Positions 25,211 to 36,756 are shown, counted from the first letter of the stretch. The stretch is DNA of 52,276 nucleotides from Pseudomonadota bacterium (GCA_021847345.1 JAJZTW010000025.1:1-52276), one strand, 5' to 3'. Made by a program: numbers and translations. Notes: generated from the sequence alone by a model not told the origin.

Positions 25211-26143
25211 ATGACCGCACTCGTCATTGCCGAACACGACAACCAGGCCGTCAAGGCGGCCACCCTCAACACCGTGGCGGCGGCCGCCGCCTGCGGCGGC
25301 GAGGTGCACGTGCTGGTGGCCGGCCACGGCTGCGCCGGCGCCGCGCAGGCGGCCGCGCGCATCGCCGGAGTGTCCAGGGTGCTGTGCGCCGACGCGCCGC
25401 ATCTGGGCGACCAGCTTGCCGAAAACCTGGCCGCGCAGATCCTCGCGCTGGCCCCGTCCTACAGCCACATCCTGGCGCCGGCCACGGCGTCGGGCAAGAA
25501 CGTGATGCCGCGCGTGGCGGCGCAGCTCGACGTGATGCAGGTTTCCGACATCATCCACGTGCTGTCGCCCGACACCTTCGACCGCCCGATCTACGCCGGC
25601 AACGCCATCGCCACGGTGCAAAGCGCCGACCCGGTCAAGGTGATCACCGTGCGCACCACCGGCTTCGACCCGGTGGCAGCCGACGGCGGCAGCGCCGCGG
25701 TGGACAACGTGGACGTGGCGCCCGATGCGGGCAGCAGCCGGCTGGTCGGGCGCGAGCAGACCAAGAGCGAGCGCCCGGAGCTCGGCGGCGCGAAGATCGT
25801 CGTCTCCGGCGGCCGCGGCCTGGGTTCCAAGGAGAACTTCGACGCGGTGATGACCCCGCTGGCCGACAAGCTCGGTGCGGCGCTGGGCGCCAGCCGCGCC
25901 GCGGTGGACGCGGGCTACGCGCCCAACGACTGGCAGGTGGGGCAGACCGGCAAGATCGTCGCGCCCCAGCTGTACGTGGCCGTGGGCATCTCGGGTGCGA
26001 TCCAGCACCTGGCGGGCATGAAGGACTCCAAGGTGATCGTGGCCATCAACAAGGACGAGGAGGCGCCGATCTTCGGCGTCGCCGACTACGGCCTGGTGGC
26101 CGACCTGTTCAGCGCCGTGCCCGACATGGTTTCGCAACTCTGA
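25211..26143 (+). CDS. etfA: Electron transfer flavoprotein alpha subunit
   Basis: This 310-residue EtfA has an N-terminal Rossmann-like domain and the C-terminal FAD-binding domain with '[14 protein letters not shown]', '[21 protein letters not shown]'-type segments and '[11 protein letters not shown]'. It forms the heterodimer with EtfB, ten bases upstream. Acyl-CoA dehydrogenase follows 35 bases downstream, so substrate dehydrogenase and electron carrier are co-transcribed. Confidence 0.95.
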   Translation: MTALVIAEHDNQAVKAATLNTVAAAAACGGEVHVLVAGHGCAGAAQAAARIAGVSRVLCADAPHLGDQLAENLAAQILALAPSYSHILAPATASGKNVMPRVAAQLDVMQVSDIIHVLSPDTFDRPIYAGNAIATVQSADPVKVITVRTTGFDPVAADGGSAAVDNVDVAPDAGSSRLVGREQTKSERPELGGAKIVVSGGRGLGSKENFDAVMTPLADKLGAALGASRAAVDAGYAPNDWQVGQTGKIVAPQLYVAVGISGAIQHLAGMKDSKVIVAINKDEEAPIFGVADYGLVADLFSAVPDMVSQL

Positions 26144-26178
26144 ACCACGACCCCCAGCCCCTTGCCGCAGGATCGACG

Positions 26179-27966
26179 ATGAGTGACTACAACGCCCCCG
26201 TGAGGGACATGATGTTCGCGCTCGAGCACCTGGCCGGGCTCGCCGAGGTCTGCGCGCTGCCGGTGTACGCGCAGGCCGGCGCCGACGTGGAGACGGCGGC
26301 CGCGGTGCTCGACGAATGTGCGCGCTTCACGCGCGAGCAGCTGGCGCCGCTGAACTGGCCCGGCGACCAGCAGCCGTCGACCTGGGAGCAGGGGGCCGTG
26401 CGCACCACGCCGGGGTTCCGGCAGGCCTACGCCCAGTTCACGCAGGGCGGATGGCAGGGCCTGCAGCACCCGCCGCAGTACGGCGGCCAGGGGTTGCCGA
26501 AGGCGATCGGGGCCGCCTGCAATGAAATGCTCAACAGCGCGAACCTGAGTTTCGCGCTGTGTCCGCTGCTGACCGACGGCGCCATCGAGGCGCTGCTCAC
26601 CGCCGGCTCCGAGCAGCAGAAGGCCGAGTACCTGCCCAGGCTGGTGTCGGGCGAGTGGACCGGCACGATGAACCTGACGGAGCCGCAGGCCGGATCGGAC
26701 CTGTCGCTGGTACGCACCCGTGCAGTGCCGCAGCCCGACGGGACCTACCGCCTGTTCGGGCAGAAGATCTACATCACCTACGGTGAGCACGACATGGCGG
26801 ACAACATCGTCCACCTGGTGCTCGCCCGCCTGCCGGACGCCCCGCCGGGGGTCAAGGGCATTTCGCTGTTCATCGCCCCCAAGGTCCTGTCCGACGGCCG
26901 GCGCAACGATGTCTGGTGCGCCTCGATCGAGCACAAGCTGGGCATCAAGGCCAGCCCGACCGCGGTGCTGCTGTACGGCGACGATCACGGCGAGGTCGGT
27001 CCCGGCGCGGTGGCCGAGATGGTCGGCCAGCCCGGGCGCGGGCTGGAGTTCATGTTCATCATGATGAACGCGGCCCGCTACGCGGTGGGAATGCAGGGGG
27101 TGGGCCTGTCCGAGCGCGCATACCAGCAGGCGGCGGAGTATGCGCGCCAGCGCGTGCAGTCGCGTCCGCCCGGCGGCAAGGAGTCGGCCGTCATCGTGCA
27201 TCACCCCGACGTGCGGCGCATGCTGATGACCATGCGTGCGCTGGCCGAGGGCAGCCGCGCGCTGGCGCTGTACGCGGCGGGGCTGCACGACCTGGGGATC
27301 GGCGAAGCGGATGCCGCGAGCCGGGCCGGGCACACGGCGGCCTACGAATTCCTGGTGCCGATCGTCAAGGGCTTCAGCACCGAGGCCAGCCTCGAGGCGG
27401 CCTCGCTGGGCGTGCAGGTGCATGGCGGCATGGGCTTCATCGAGGAGACCGGTGCGGCGCAGCACTACCGTGACGCGCGCATCCTGACCATCTACGAGGG
27501 CACCACCGCGATCCAGGCCAACGACCTGGTGGGGCGCAAGACCGTGCGTGACGACGGCGCGCTGGCCCTGCAGTTCGCGGCGCAGGTGCGCGCGACGCAG
27601 GAGCGCCTGGCCGCGCAGGATCGCCCGAGCGCGCGCGCGATGGCCGCGCGCCTGGGCGAGGCGCTGCAGGCGCTGGAGCAGGTGGTGGGATTCATCGTGC
27701 GCGCAGGCGCCGAGCAGCCTGCCGCGGCCTACGCCGGCAGCGTGCCGTACCTGATGCTCTGCGGCTATCTGTTCGCCGCCTGGCAGATGGGGCGCGCATG
27801 GCTGGCCAGCCACCAGCTGCCCGCCGAGCAGGCCGACTTCGCGCAGGCCAAGCGAGCCACCGCGGAATTCTTCTGCGCCCACCTGCTGCCGCGTTGCGGC
27901 GCGCTGCGCGATGCGGTGGTGTCCGGTGCCGACAGCGTGATGGCGCTGCCGGCCGAAGCATTCTGA
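26179..27966 (+). CDS. Acyl-CoA dehydrogenase, DmdC-like long form
   Basis: This 595-residue protein is longer than ordinary acyl-CoA dehydrogenases (about 380). It has the long-form layout: an N-terminal extension, FAD-binding middle domain ('MNLTEPQAGSDLS', about 160-172), C-terminal helical domain with 'HGGMGFIEETGAAQHYRDAR' and an extra C-terminal domain. This matches the DmdC/FadE-type group that includes 3-methylmercaptopropionyl-CoA dehydrogenase. The physiological substrate is not predictable. The start at ATG 26179 is preceded by GCAGGATC; the much longer open frame upstream runs through etfA as a shadow. Confidence 0.9.
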   Translation: MSDYNAPVRDMMFALEHLAGLAEVCALPVYAQAGADVETAAAVLDECARFTREQLAPLNWPGDQQPSTWEQGAVRTTPGFRQAYAQFTQGGWQGLQHPPQYGGQGLPKAIGAACNEMLNSANLSFALCPLLTDGAIEALLTAGSEQQKAEYLPRLVSGEWTGTMNLTEPQAGSDLSLVRTRAVPQPDGTYRLFGQKIYITYGEHDMADNIVHLVLARLPDAPPGVKGISLFIAPKVLSDGRRNDVWCASIEHKLGIKASPTAVLLYGDDHGEVGPGAVAEMVGQPGRGLEFMFIMMNAARYAVGMQGVGLSERAYQQAAEYARQRVQSRPPGGKESAVIVHHPDVRRMLMTMRALAEGSRALALYAAGLHDLGIGEADAASRAGHTAAYEFLVPIVKGFSTEASLEAASLGVQVHGGMGFIEETGAAQHYRDARILTIYEGTTAIQANDLVGRKTVRDDGALALQFAAQVRATQERLAAQDRPSARAMAARLGEALQALEQVVGFIVRAGAEQPAAAYAGSVPYLMLCGYLFAAWQMGRAWLASHQLPAEQADFAQAKRATAEFFCAHLLPRCGALRDAVVSGADSVMALPAEAF

Positions 27967-27982
27967 CCCGGCCCGCCCACGC

Positions 27983-28012
27983 CGCGCGCCGGCGCGTCGC
28001 GCCGGGCGCGCG
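27983..28012. terminator. Strong GC hairpin between acyl-CoA dehydrogenase and nitronate monooxygenase
   Basis: Twelve bases (27983-27994) pair with 28000-28012 across a five-base loop, with one bulged base. There is no T-run. It may reduce read-through or stabilise the upstream message; intrinsic termination is uncertain. Confidence 0.3.
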
Positions 28013-28053
28013 GCTTCGCGCCGCCCGATCCTTCCCGATCCGCTGAACACGCC

Positions 28054-29013
28054 ATGTCCCTGCCTGCCGTGCTGTCCCGCCTTCGTCTGCCGGTGATCGG
28101 CTCCCCGCTGTTCATCATTTCCAACCCGGAGCTGGTGATCGCGCAATGCACCGCCGGCATCGTCGGCAGTTTTCCGGCGTTGAACGCGCGTCCGGCGTCG
28201 CAGCTCGACGAATGGCTGGCCCAGATCACCGAGGCGCTGGCGGCCTGGGACCGCGCGCACCCCGAGCAGCCCGCCGCACCCTTCGCGGTGAACCAGATCG
28301 TGCATCGCAGCAACGATCGTCTCGAGCACGACATGGAGATGTGCGCGCGCTACCGCGTGCCGCTGGTCATCACGTCGCTGGGCGCGCGCCCCGAGGTCAA
28401 CCAGGCTGTGCATGCCTGGGGCGGCGTGGTGTTGCACGACGTGATCGACGACCGCTTCGCGCGCAAGGCGGTGGAAAAGGGCGCCGACGGGCTGATCGCA
28501 GTGGCCGCCGGAGCCGGAGGCCATGCCGGCACGCTGTCGCCGTTCGCGCTGGTGCAGGAAATCCGCGCCTGGTTCGACGGCCCGCTGGTGCTGTCGGGGG
28601 CGATCGCGCGTGGCGACTCGATCCTCGCCGCGCAGGCCATGGGGGCCGACCTGGCCTACATCGGCAGCGCCTTCATCGCCACCGAGGAGGCCCGCGCCGT
28701 GCCCGCATACAAGCAGATGGTGGTCGACAGCAGCGCACGGGACATCGTCTATTCCAGCCTTTTCACGGGCGTGCTGGGCAACTATCTGCGCGGCTCCATC
28801 GAGGCCGCCGGGCTCGACCCGGAACACCTTCCCGAGGGCGACCCCAGCCAGATGGATTTCGCCGCGGCCATCGGCGGCGCGAAGGCGTGGAAGGACATCT
28901 GGGGCTGCGGCCAGGGCATCGCCGCGGTGCGCGAGGTGCTGCCGGCGCGCGAACTGGTCGAGCGCCTGCGCGAGCAATACCAGCGCGCACGCGAACGCCT
29001 GTGCCGGCAGTGA
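28054..29013 (+). CDS. Nitronate monooxygenase family flavoprotein
   Basis: This 319-residue TIM-barrel FMN protein has 'IGSPLFIISNPELVIAQC' near the N-terminus, 'AVNQIVHRSN' and the phosphate-binding glycine-rich turns 'AAGAGGHAG' and 'LSGAIARGDS'. The family oxidises nitronates such as propionate 3-nitronate with O2; many members remain of unknown substrate. It lies 87 bases after the acyl-CoA dehydrogenase across a strong hairpin, and may share the transcript. This pairing is frequent in Burkholderiales. Confidence 0.85.
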   Translation: MSLPAVLSRLRLPVIGSPLFIISNPELVIAQCTAGIVGSFPALNARPASQLDEWLAQITEALAAWDRAHPEQPAAPFAVNQIVHRSNDRLEHDMEMCARYRVPLVITSLGARPEVNQAVHAWGGVVLHDVIDDRFARKAVEKGADGLIAVAAGAGGHAGTLSPFALVQEIRAWFDGPLVLSGAIARGDSILAAQAMGADLAYIGSAFIATEEARAVPAYKQMVVDSSARDIVYSSLFTGVLGNYLRGSIEAAGLDPEHLPEGDPSQMDFAAAIGGAKAWKDIWGCGQGIAAVREVLPARELVERLREQYQRARERLCRQ

Positions 29014-29128
29014 CGCCGCGCTGAGCGCGCGCCGCCCGCGCCGCGCCCGCGGCGCGCGATGCCGCACCGGCCTGCCCGCAAGCGCGGGCGGCCTCCGCCT
29101 CTGTTGGATTTTCACAGCGTGACCCCAC

Positions 29129-29149
29129 GACCAGACAGCCCGTCTGGTC
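29129..29149. promoter_or_regulatory. Perfect inverted repeat upstream of the porin
   Basis: GACCAGAC and GTCTGGTC form a perfect eight-base inverted repeat with a five-base spacer, 149 bases before the porin ATG. The shape resembles a TetR-family operator; it could instead be an RNA hairpin. The rest of the 284-base gap (29014-29297) is GC-rich with further small hairpins (for example GCCCGC/GCGGGC at 29074-29089) and no gene that I can support. Confidence 0.45.
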
Positions 29150-29297
29150 TTGAGGCGATCGGCCGCCCGCGCCGATTCCGGCTTCTACAAGGTCCCCCTC
29201 TGCTTCGTCAGCGAGGGCGCGGAGCCTGAGCTTGCCACGGGTCTCGGGCCCGTCGGCATGGTCGACGGCCCTCGGGTTTGCCCAACCGGACCCGATC

Positions 29298-30470
29298 ATG
29301 AACATCACCTGTCTCGCCTGCGGTGCCGCCTGCGCCGCCGCCTGGGGCTGTGCCCAGGCCCACGACGCCCCCGTGCAGCTGTACGGCGGCATCGACGCCG
29401 GCATCGTGCACTTCACCGGCATCAACACCGAGCCCCCGGACGACGCCGCCTCCAGCGGGCGCACCACGACGGTCACCGGGCTCAGCCAGGCTGGCGCGAG
29501 CGGCTCGTACCTGGGCCTGCGCGGCGGCGAGCGCCTGTCGCCCGGACTGCGCGTGGGCTTCCTGGCGGAAACCGGCTTCTGCAACCTCGGGCTGAGCCAG
29601 CCCGACGCCGGCGGCGATCCGTACTGCTCGGGGGGTGGGTTCATGCAACGCGCAGCCTGGGTGCAGCTGGCCTCGGGCGCCGGCACGCTGCGGCTGGGCC
29701 GTCAGGTCACGATGCTCGCCGAGCATTCGGGCGAGGCCGACGCCTTCGGAAATTCCTTTCTCGGCCAGGTGGGCAACATCTCGCTGCTCGGCAACAACCT
29801 GGCCCGCCTCGACATGCAGCGCACCGACCAGACCCTGAGCTGGTTCAGCGCCGAGCGGGCGGGGCTGCAGTTGCTGGCCCAGTATTCCCGGCATGCCGCC
29901 GCGCTGCCGGTGGTCCCCGACCCCGACGACCTGCACGACCCTTCGGCGCTGATGCTCGGGGTGCGCTGGCGCGATGCGCGCTGGCTGCTGGGCTTCGACT
30001 GGAGTCGCTGGCAGCACGGCATCGGGAGCACCGAGGACCTGTGGGACCGCAGCTACCGGTTGAGCATGCTGTACGCGGCGCTGGACCTGGGCGGCCCACG
30101 TGCGTACGCGCAGCTCCAGCATGGCCGTGCCGACGGATTCCAGGGCCGCGAGCTGGCGTTCGACGTCGGCCTGAGCCTGCCCGCCGGCCACGGCACGCTG
30201 ATGCTCTCGGCGGGGCGCTTCGGCACGTCGCTGGCAGCACAGCCGGCGCAACTGGGCACCTCGTGGGCCCGCCAGTTCGCGATCGGCTACGTGCTTCCCT
30301 TGTCGCCCACCACGTCGCTGTACGCGTCGGCAGCGCACATCGACAACGACGCGCCAGCGCCGGGCTTTCCCGGCACGTCGCTGGCCGTCGGTGCCGCGGG
30401 GGATCTGTTCCACGGCGTGCCCGGACGCGCCTCGAGCGGAATCGGCGTCGGGTTCTCGCATACTTTTTGA
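29298..30470 (+). CDS. Gram-negative porin, Burkholderiales type
   Basis: This 390-residue protein has a signal-like N-terminus (about 1-20, unusually Cys-rich), then 'VQLYGGIDAGI', the classic first strand of Burkholderiales porins, many alternating amphipathic strands and a C-terminal Phe ('GVGFSHTF') recognised by the BAM machinery. It should form a trimeric outer-membrane channel. The four cysteines near the signal and mature start are uncommon. ATG 29298 is chosen, although an upstream in-frame TTG exists at 29232. A perfect inverted repeat 149 bases upstream may regulate it. Confidence 0.85.
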   Translation: MNITCLACGAACAAAWGCAQAHDAPVQLYGGIDAGIVHFTGINTEPPDDAASSGRTTTVTGLSQAGASGSYLGLRGGERLSPGLRVGFLAETGFCNLGLSQPDAGGDPYCSGGGFMQRAAWVQLASGAGTLRLGRQVTMLAEHSGEADAFGNSFLGQVGNISLLGNNLARLDMQRTDQTLSWFSAERAGLQLLAQYSRHAAALPVVPDPDDLHDPSALMLGVRWRDARWLLGFDWSRWQHGIGSTEDLWDRSYRLSMLYAALDLGGPRAYAQLQHGRADGFQGRELAFDVGLSLPAGHGTLMLSAGRFGTSLAAQPAQLGTSWARQFAIGYVLPLSPTTSLYASAAHIDNDAPAPGFPGTSLAVGAAGDLFHGVPGRASSGIGVGFSHTF

Positions 30471-30651
30471 TCCGGCCGGGCAAGGCGTGGCCTTGAAGAG
30501 ACACCCCCCGTGTTGGGTACGCCTATACATTGGGGGGTCTAGACTTGCATGGCATCGGCCATTGGGCTAAGGGCCTGCCACGCTCCGGTAGCATGTCGCA
30601 CCGCGCCGGCTCCCGCATGCCCGCGCCCGGCCGCGGCCCCTCTCGTCGTCC
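30471..30651. other. Intergenic region before the carbonic anhydrase
   Basis: It contains a CAAGGC/GCCTTG hairpin (30481-30495) and a near-perfect long-loop inverted repeat (AGACACCCCCC at 30499-30509 with GGGGGGTCT at 30532-30540). A good -10-like TATACAT lies at 30524-30530 inside the loop, without a clear -35. The rest shows nothing recognisable. A promoter for the carbonic anhydrase here is plausible. Confidence 0.35.
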
Positions 30652-31317
30652 ATGCCCCACGATCCCGATCCCGACTACGCCTGCCTGTTCGACAACAACC
30701 GCCGCTGGGTGCGCAGTGTCAACGACACGCGACCCGATTTCTTCGAGGTGCTGGCGCGCCAGCAGGCGCCCAAGTATTTCTGGATCGGTTGCGCCGATTC
30801 GCGGGTGCCTGCCAATGAGGTGATCGGACTCGACCCCGGCGAGGTGTTCGTGCACCGCAACATCGCCAACGTGATGCCGCATTCGGACATGAACGCCATG
30901 TCCACGCTGCAGTTCGCCGTCGACATGTTGCGCGTGCAGCACATCCTGGTGGTCGGGCACTACGGATGCGGCGGTGTCAAGGCCGTGCTCGAGGGCTCGC
31001 GGGTCGGGCTCGCCGACAACTGGCTGGGTCATGTCGGCGACGTGGTCGAGCGGCACTCCGCGCGGCTCGCGGCGGCCTCGCCCGAGCAGCGCCTGGATCT
31101 GCTGTGCGAGCTCAATGCGCTCGACCAGGCCCGCAATGTCTGTCGCACCACGGTGCTGCAGGACGCGTGGGCACGCGGCCAGTCCGTCGCGGTTCACGCC
31201 TGCGTCTACGGGCTCAAGGACGGACTGCTGCGCGACCTCGGCCTGGCCGCCCGCGACGCGGGCAGCGTGGCCGACGATTTCGCCCGCGCGCTGCGGGGCA
31301 TCGATTCCTCTCGTTGA
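30652..31317 (+). CDS. can: Beta-class carbonic anhydrase
   Basis: This 221-residue beta-carbonic anhydrase shows all zinc-site residues: Cys and Asp/Arg in 'GCADSRVP' (about 46-53) and His-x2-Cys in 'GHYGCGGV' (about 103-110). It converts CO2 and bicarbonate in the cytoplasm, supplying bicarbonate for carboxylations. The length and motifs match Can (type 2 of E. coli). It is followed, six bases after its stop, by a small conserved-looking protein that may be co-expressed. Confidence 0.9.
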   Translation: MPHDPDPDYACLFDNNRRWVRSVNDTRPDFFEVLARQQAPKYFWIGCADSRVPANEVIGLDPGEVFVHRNIANVMPHSDMNAMSTLQFAVDMLRVQHILVVGHYGCGGVKAVLEGSRVGLADNWLGHVGDVVERHSARLAAASPEQRLDLLCELNALDQARNVCRTTVLQDAWARGQSVAVHACVYGLKDGLLRDLGLAARDAGSVADDFARALRGIDSSR

Positions 31318-31322
31318 AACCC

Positions 31323-31625
31323 ATGAACAGTCCCCCCAGCTATCCCGGATTGCATGCCGATCGGCATGGCCTGACCCAACTCGGCAGGATCGTGCTCGAT
31401 GCCCGAGTGTTCGGTCTCGTTCCCGACGACGAGCAATGCGCCGGCTGGAGCCTCGGGCGCATGCAGGAGCTTTCGCAGCGCGTCGAGCGCGAATGGGACC
31501 GCTACGGCAACCTGCCCAGTCGCCTGCCGCCCGAGCTCGCGCAGCGCCACCGCCAGGTCTACGACCAGGCCATCAGCCAGGCGCGGGCCAGCGGCTGGGA
31601 TCCCGAGCTGAGCGACGACGAGTAG
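31323..31625 (+). CDS. Unknown 100-residue soluble protein
   Basis: The reading starts at ATG 31323, five bases after the carbonic anhydrase stop. The product is 100 residues, acidic at the C-terminus ('DPELSDDE'), with no signal or membrane segment. The sequence has the composition of a real protein: Trp, Tyr and balanced hydrophobics, and helices such as 'RMQELSQRVEREWDRYG'. I do not recognise a family. Tight linkage with the carbonic anhydrase is the only functional hint. Confidence 0.6.
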   Translation: MNSPPSYPGLHADRHGLTQLGRIVLDARVFGLVPDDEQCAGWSLGRMQELSQRVEREWDRYGNLPSRLPPELAQRHRQVYDQAISQARASGWDPELSDDE

Positions 31626-31667
31626 TCCGTTGCGCCAGAGCAGGCCCGCGGGCACGGACGCCGGCTT

Positions 31668-32084
31668 TCAGGGTTCGCCGCGCAGGCGTGGCGCGAAGGC
31701 CAGGAGCTGCGCCCCCTGCTCGTCGCGCTGGCGCTGCGCCACCGTGCACAGCGCCTGGTGCAGTTCGCGCGGCAGGCGCAGCATGGCCTCGCGCGCCAGT
31801 TCGCCGTATCCCACGGCTTCGAAATCCACGGCCTCGTCCAGCGCGCTGCGGTTGTCGGGGCGCAGGCGCTCCCACGCCAGCAGAGCCAGCGCCCTTTGCT
31901 GGCTGTCGACGAACACGAACTCGTGCGGGTCGATGATCGCCAGCACCTGCAGGCTGCGGATCGGTACGAAGGCCACGCCATGGGCGCTTTTTCGTTGCAG
32001 CGTGCGGGCCAGGTTGTAGGTGGGCGCCGCGAGCTTGCGCTGCTCCCGCCAGAGCTCGGGGCCGCGATGAACCGTGATCTGCAT
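31668..32084 (-). CDS. Unknown 138-residue protein
   Basis: The start is placed at ATG 32084, preceded by CAGGAGAC on the minus strand, giving 138 residues. It looks soluble, with alternating strands and helices ('RSLQVLAIIDPHEFVFVDSQQ', about 48-68) and a C-terminal basic tail. No family is recognised. It lies 126 bases downstream of the yihY-like gene on the same strand and is convergent with the small gene at 31323-31625. Confidence 0.6.
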   Translation of the reverse strand: MQITVHRGPELWREQRKLAAPTYNLARTLQRKSAHGVAFVPIRSLQVLAIIDPHEFVFVDSQQRALALLAWERLRPDNRSALDEAVDFEAVGYGELAREAMLRLPRELHQALCTVAQRQRDEQGAQLLAFAPRLRGEP

Positions 32085-32210
32085 GTTCGCGTCTCCTGAA
32101 CGGCCGTACTGCCGGAGCGCCTGTTGCAGCGCTCGGCGCTGCGAAGGGCCTGCCGCCATTTTGCCGGCTTCGCTGCCGCAAGCGCCACAGCGCACCTGGT
32201 AAACCTACGG

Positions 32211-33449
32211 TTATTCAGCGTGTGGACGGGCTTCGCGCTGCAGCAGGCGCTCCAGCGACCGGCCATGCCAGAGCTGCTCCAGGTCGCGCGCCAGTTCGGG
32301 CGAGCTGTCCGCGATCGCGCGGTGGTCCAGCACCAGCGCGTCGAGCAGCGCGGCGGCGTCGACCTGGCGCGGGTCGACCAGCAGCACCCAGCGCAGTTCC
32401 CGATGGGCCGGCGACGGCACCACGCGCCCGAGCCAGCCCAGCGACTCGAGCAGGGCAAGCAGGGGTTGCAGGCGCAGCGGGTCGCAATGCAGTTCGGCGC
32501 ACAGGCGCAGGATGTCGCGCCCGGGCGAGGTGCCCGCACGCTCTTGGTGCAGCACCCGCAGCAGGCGCAGCGCCAGCAGGAAGTCGGCCCCGGCCACCGG
32601 AGCCTGCGCGCGCACGTGCAGGCGCAGCAGCGGCAGGTGCGCGGCGAGCATGGCCCCGAGCAGCACCACCATCCAGCTGCAGTAGATCCACAGCAGGAAC
32701 ACCGGAAGCGCGGCGAAGGCGCCGTACACCGCGGTGTAGTTGGCCGCCGTGCCCACATACCAGGCGAAGACCCGCCCGGCGAGGCCGAAGCCGACCGCCG
32801 CGACGACTCCGCCGCCCAGCGCATCGCGCCAGCGCACGTCGGCGTTGGGCGCGAAGCGGTACAGCGCGCCGAGCGCGAGCGCCAGCAGCATCCAGGAAAA
32901 CCCCGTGAGCAAGGCGCCCGAGCCGCCCGGGATGTGGTGCATCCAGCCGTTGCGCGACGCCAGCACCGCGGCCGACGCCGCCAGCGTGGCGCCGAGGATC
33001 AACGGCCCCAGCGTGACCGCCGCCCAGTACAGCAGCACGCGCTGGGCCAGCGGGCGCGGGCGCGGGGTGTACCAGATGGTGTTGAGTGCGCGGTCGACCG
33101 TGAACATGAGCGAGACCGCGCTCAGCGCAAGCCCGGCGACGCCGGCGGCGCCGAGCCCGGCGGCGCGCTCGGCGAACGCGTGCAGGTAGCCCATCACGGT
33201 GGCGCCGATGCGCGGCGGCAGCACGGCGCTGGCCAGGCGCTGCTGCAGATGCTGCTCCAGGTGCTGGAACGCGGGAAACGCGGTGAACAGCGACAGCCCC
33301 ACGGCAAGCAAGGGGACGAGGGAGATCAGGGTCGTGAACGTCAGGCTGCCCGCGGTCTGCGCCAGGCGGCAGTGCTCGAAGCGCTGGCGCAGCGGTCGCA
33401 GCACACGAAGCACGCGGGCGATGTCAGCCCGGAGCGGACGAGGGCGCAT
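32211..33449 (-). CDS. YihY/BrkB-family inner membrane protein
   Basis: This 412-residue protein has the YihY/virulence factor BrkB domain: about six transmembrane helices between residues 30 and 270, the early motif 'TAGSLTFTTLISLVPLLAV' and 'AVYGAFAALPVFLLWIYCSW' near the last helices. A soluble C-terminal extension of about 130 residues follows, with winged-helix-like segments. The family was long annotated as RNase BN, which is not supported; its role is unknown. Its start codon is only 11 bases from the divergent wrbA start, so promoters must overlap or lie within coding DNA. Confidence 0.85.
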   Translation of the reverse strand: MRPRPLRADIARVLRVLRPLRQRFEHCRLAQTAGSLTFTTLISLVPLLAVGLSLFTAFPAFQHLEQHLQQRLASAVLPPRIGATVMGYLHAFAERAAGLGAAGVAGLALSAVSLMFTVDRALNTIWYTPRPRPLAQRVLLYWAAVTLGPLILGATLAASAAVLASRNGWMHHIPGGSGALLTGFSWMLLALALGALYRFAPNADVRWRDALGGGVVAAVGFGLAGRVFAWYVGTAANYTAVYGAFAALPVFLLWIYCSWMVVLLGAMLAAHLPLLRLHVRAQAPVAGADFLLALRLLRVLHQERAGTSPGRDILRLCAELHCDPLRLQPLLALLESLGWLGRVVPSPAHRELRWVLLVDPRQVDAAALLDALVLDHRAIADSSPELARDLEQLWHGRSLERLLQREARPHAE

Positions 33450-33451
33450 AG

Positions 33452-35523
<2,072 letters not shown>

Positions 35524-35529
35524 CGGGCC

Positions 35530-36756
35530 GTGCGCAAGGTGCCGGCGATGCCAGGCGCTGCTGAAGGCGCGCAGGCCACGCTGCGCCGCCACGCCATGCG
35601 ATGGCTGGGGCGGCTTCGCGGAACCTGGAACGCCCATGGCCCGCAGGCGCTGGCGGCGCTGCTGTCGGCGCTGAGCGGGGCGCTGGTGATGCGCCCGCAG
35701 TTCGCCAGCCTCGGTGGCTCGCTGCACGCGCTGGCGTCGTCCGCGGCGGTGCTGCGGGTGGCCGACCTGATGGTGCTGCCGCGCGCGCTGCCGGGCCTCG
35801 GACTGGTGCTGATGTCCTTCGGGCTGCTCACGCGTGCCCGCCTGGCCTGGGTCATCTCGCTGCTGCTGGGCCTGCTGGCGGCCGGGCTGGCGCTGGTTCC
35901 GCCGGCGCGCGAGCCGGCGGTGCTGGCGTCGTGCCTGGCCTTGCTGGCGGCGCTGCTGGTGTTTGCGCGGCGCTTCGACCGCAGCAGCGTCGCCGCGGGC
36001 TCGCTGTTCACGCTGCTCAGCGTGGGAAGCCTGATGCTGTACGGAACCCTGGGCAGCCTGTGGTTCGGCGACGGCTACACGCCGCCGATCCGCGACCTCG
36101 GCACCGCGCTGTACTACGCCGTGGAAACCATGTCCACCGTGGGCTATGGGGACATCGTGCCCCGCACGCTGCATGCGCGCATGTTCACGGTTTCGCTGAT
36201 CGTGCTGGGCATCACGGTGTTCGCCACCACGCTGTCGGTGGTCATCGGGCCGCTGGTCGGCGGCAGCATCAAACGGGCCCTGGAGGGGCGAATGCAAAAA
36301 CAGCAACGTCGCAACCATTACGTGATCTTCGGGGCCTCGTCGCTCGCCTACACCGCGTGGCGCGCGCTGCAGCAGCGCGGCGTGCCGGTGACGGTGGTGG
36401 TGGCCGCCGGCCAGCAGTCGCCGTTCCCGCCCGACGCCGACGTGGTCGTCGGAGACGCCACGCGCAACGAGGTGCTGGAGCAGGCCGGCGTGCCGCACGC
36501 ACGCGCCGTGCTGACCTTGCGCGACGACGATGCCGAGAACGCCTTCGCCGTGCTCGCGGTCAAGGAACTGGCCCCGACGGTGAAGACCATCGCCGGAGTC
36601 AACGACGCGCGCCACCTGGCGAAGATCCGGCGCGTGCAGCCGGACATGCTGTTCGCTCCGCAGGTGCTGGGCAGCGACCTGCTGGTGCGTTCGCTGTTCG
36701 ACGAGCCGATCGACAACGAGACCGTGTCCAGGCTGCTGTTCGCGCATTCGGATTAA
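35530..36756 (+). CDS. Kch-like potassium channel with RCK/TrkA-N domain
   Basis: This 408-residue protein (GTG 35530; ATG 35548 or 35596 also possible) has several N-terminal hydrophobic helices. A pore module follows with the potassium selectivity filter 'STVGYGD' (about 200-206). After the inner helix comes a cytosolic RCK/TrkA-N domain ('HYVIFGASSLAYTAW', about 261-275) with a Rossmann fold. The layout equals E. coli Kch. The Asp/Gly of the usual GxGxxG is altered ('GASSLA'), so NAD binding is doubtful. It ends inside the FNR-like box of the next operon. Confidence 0.85.
   Translation: MRKVPAMPGAAEGAQATLRRHAMRWLGRLRGTWNAHGPQALAALLSALSGALVMRPQFASLGGSLHALASSAAVLRVADLMVLPRALPGLGLVLMSFGLLTRARLAWVISLLLGLLAAGLALVPPAREPAVLASCLALLAALLVFARRFDRSSVAAGSLFTLLSVGSLMLYGTLGSLWFGDGYTPPIRDLGTALYYAVETMSTVGYGDIVPRTLHARMFTVSLIVLGITVFATTLSVVIGPLVGGSIKRALEGRMQKQQRRNHYVIFGASSLAYTAWRALQQRGVPVTVVVAAGQQSPFPPDADVVVGDATRNEVLEQAGVPHARAVLTLRDDDAENAFAVLAVKELAPTVKTIAGVNDARHLAKIRRVQPDMLFAPQVLGSDLLVRSLFDEPIDNETVSRLLFAHSD

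Noticed and set aside
32211..33449. Ribonuclease BN
   Set aside because: YihY/BrkB proteins were once annotated as RNase BN in error; the sequence is a membrane protein without nuclease motifs.
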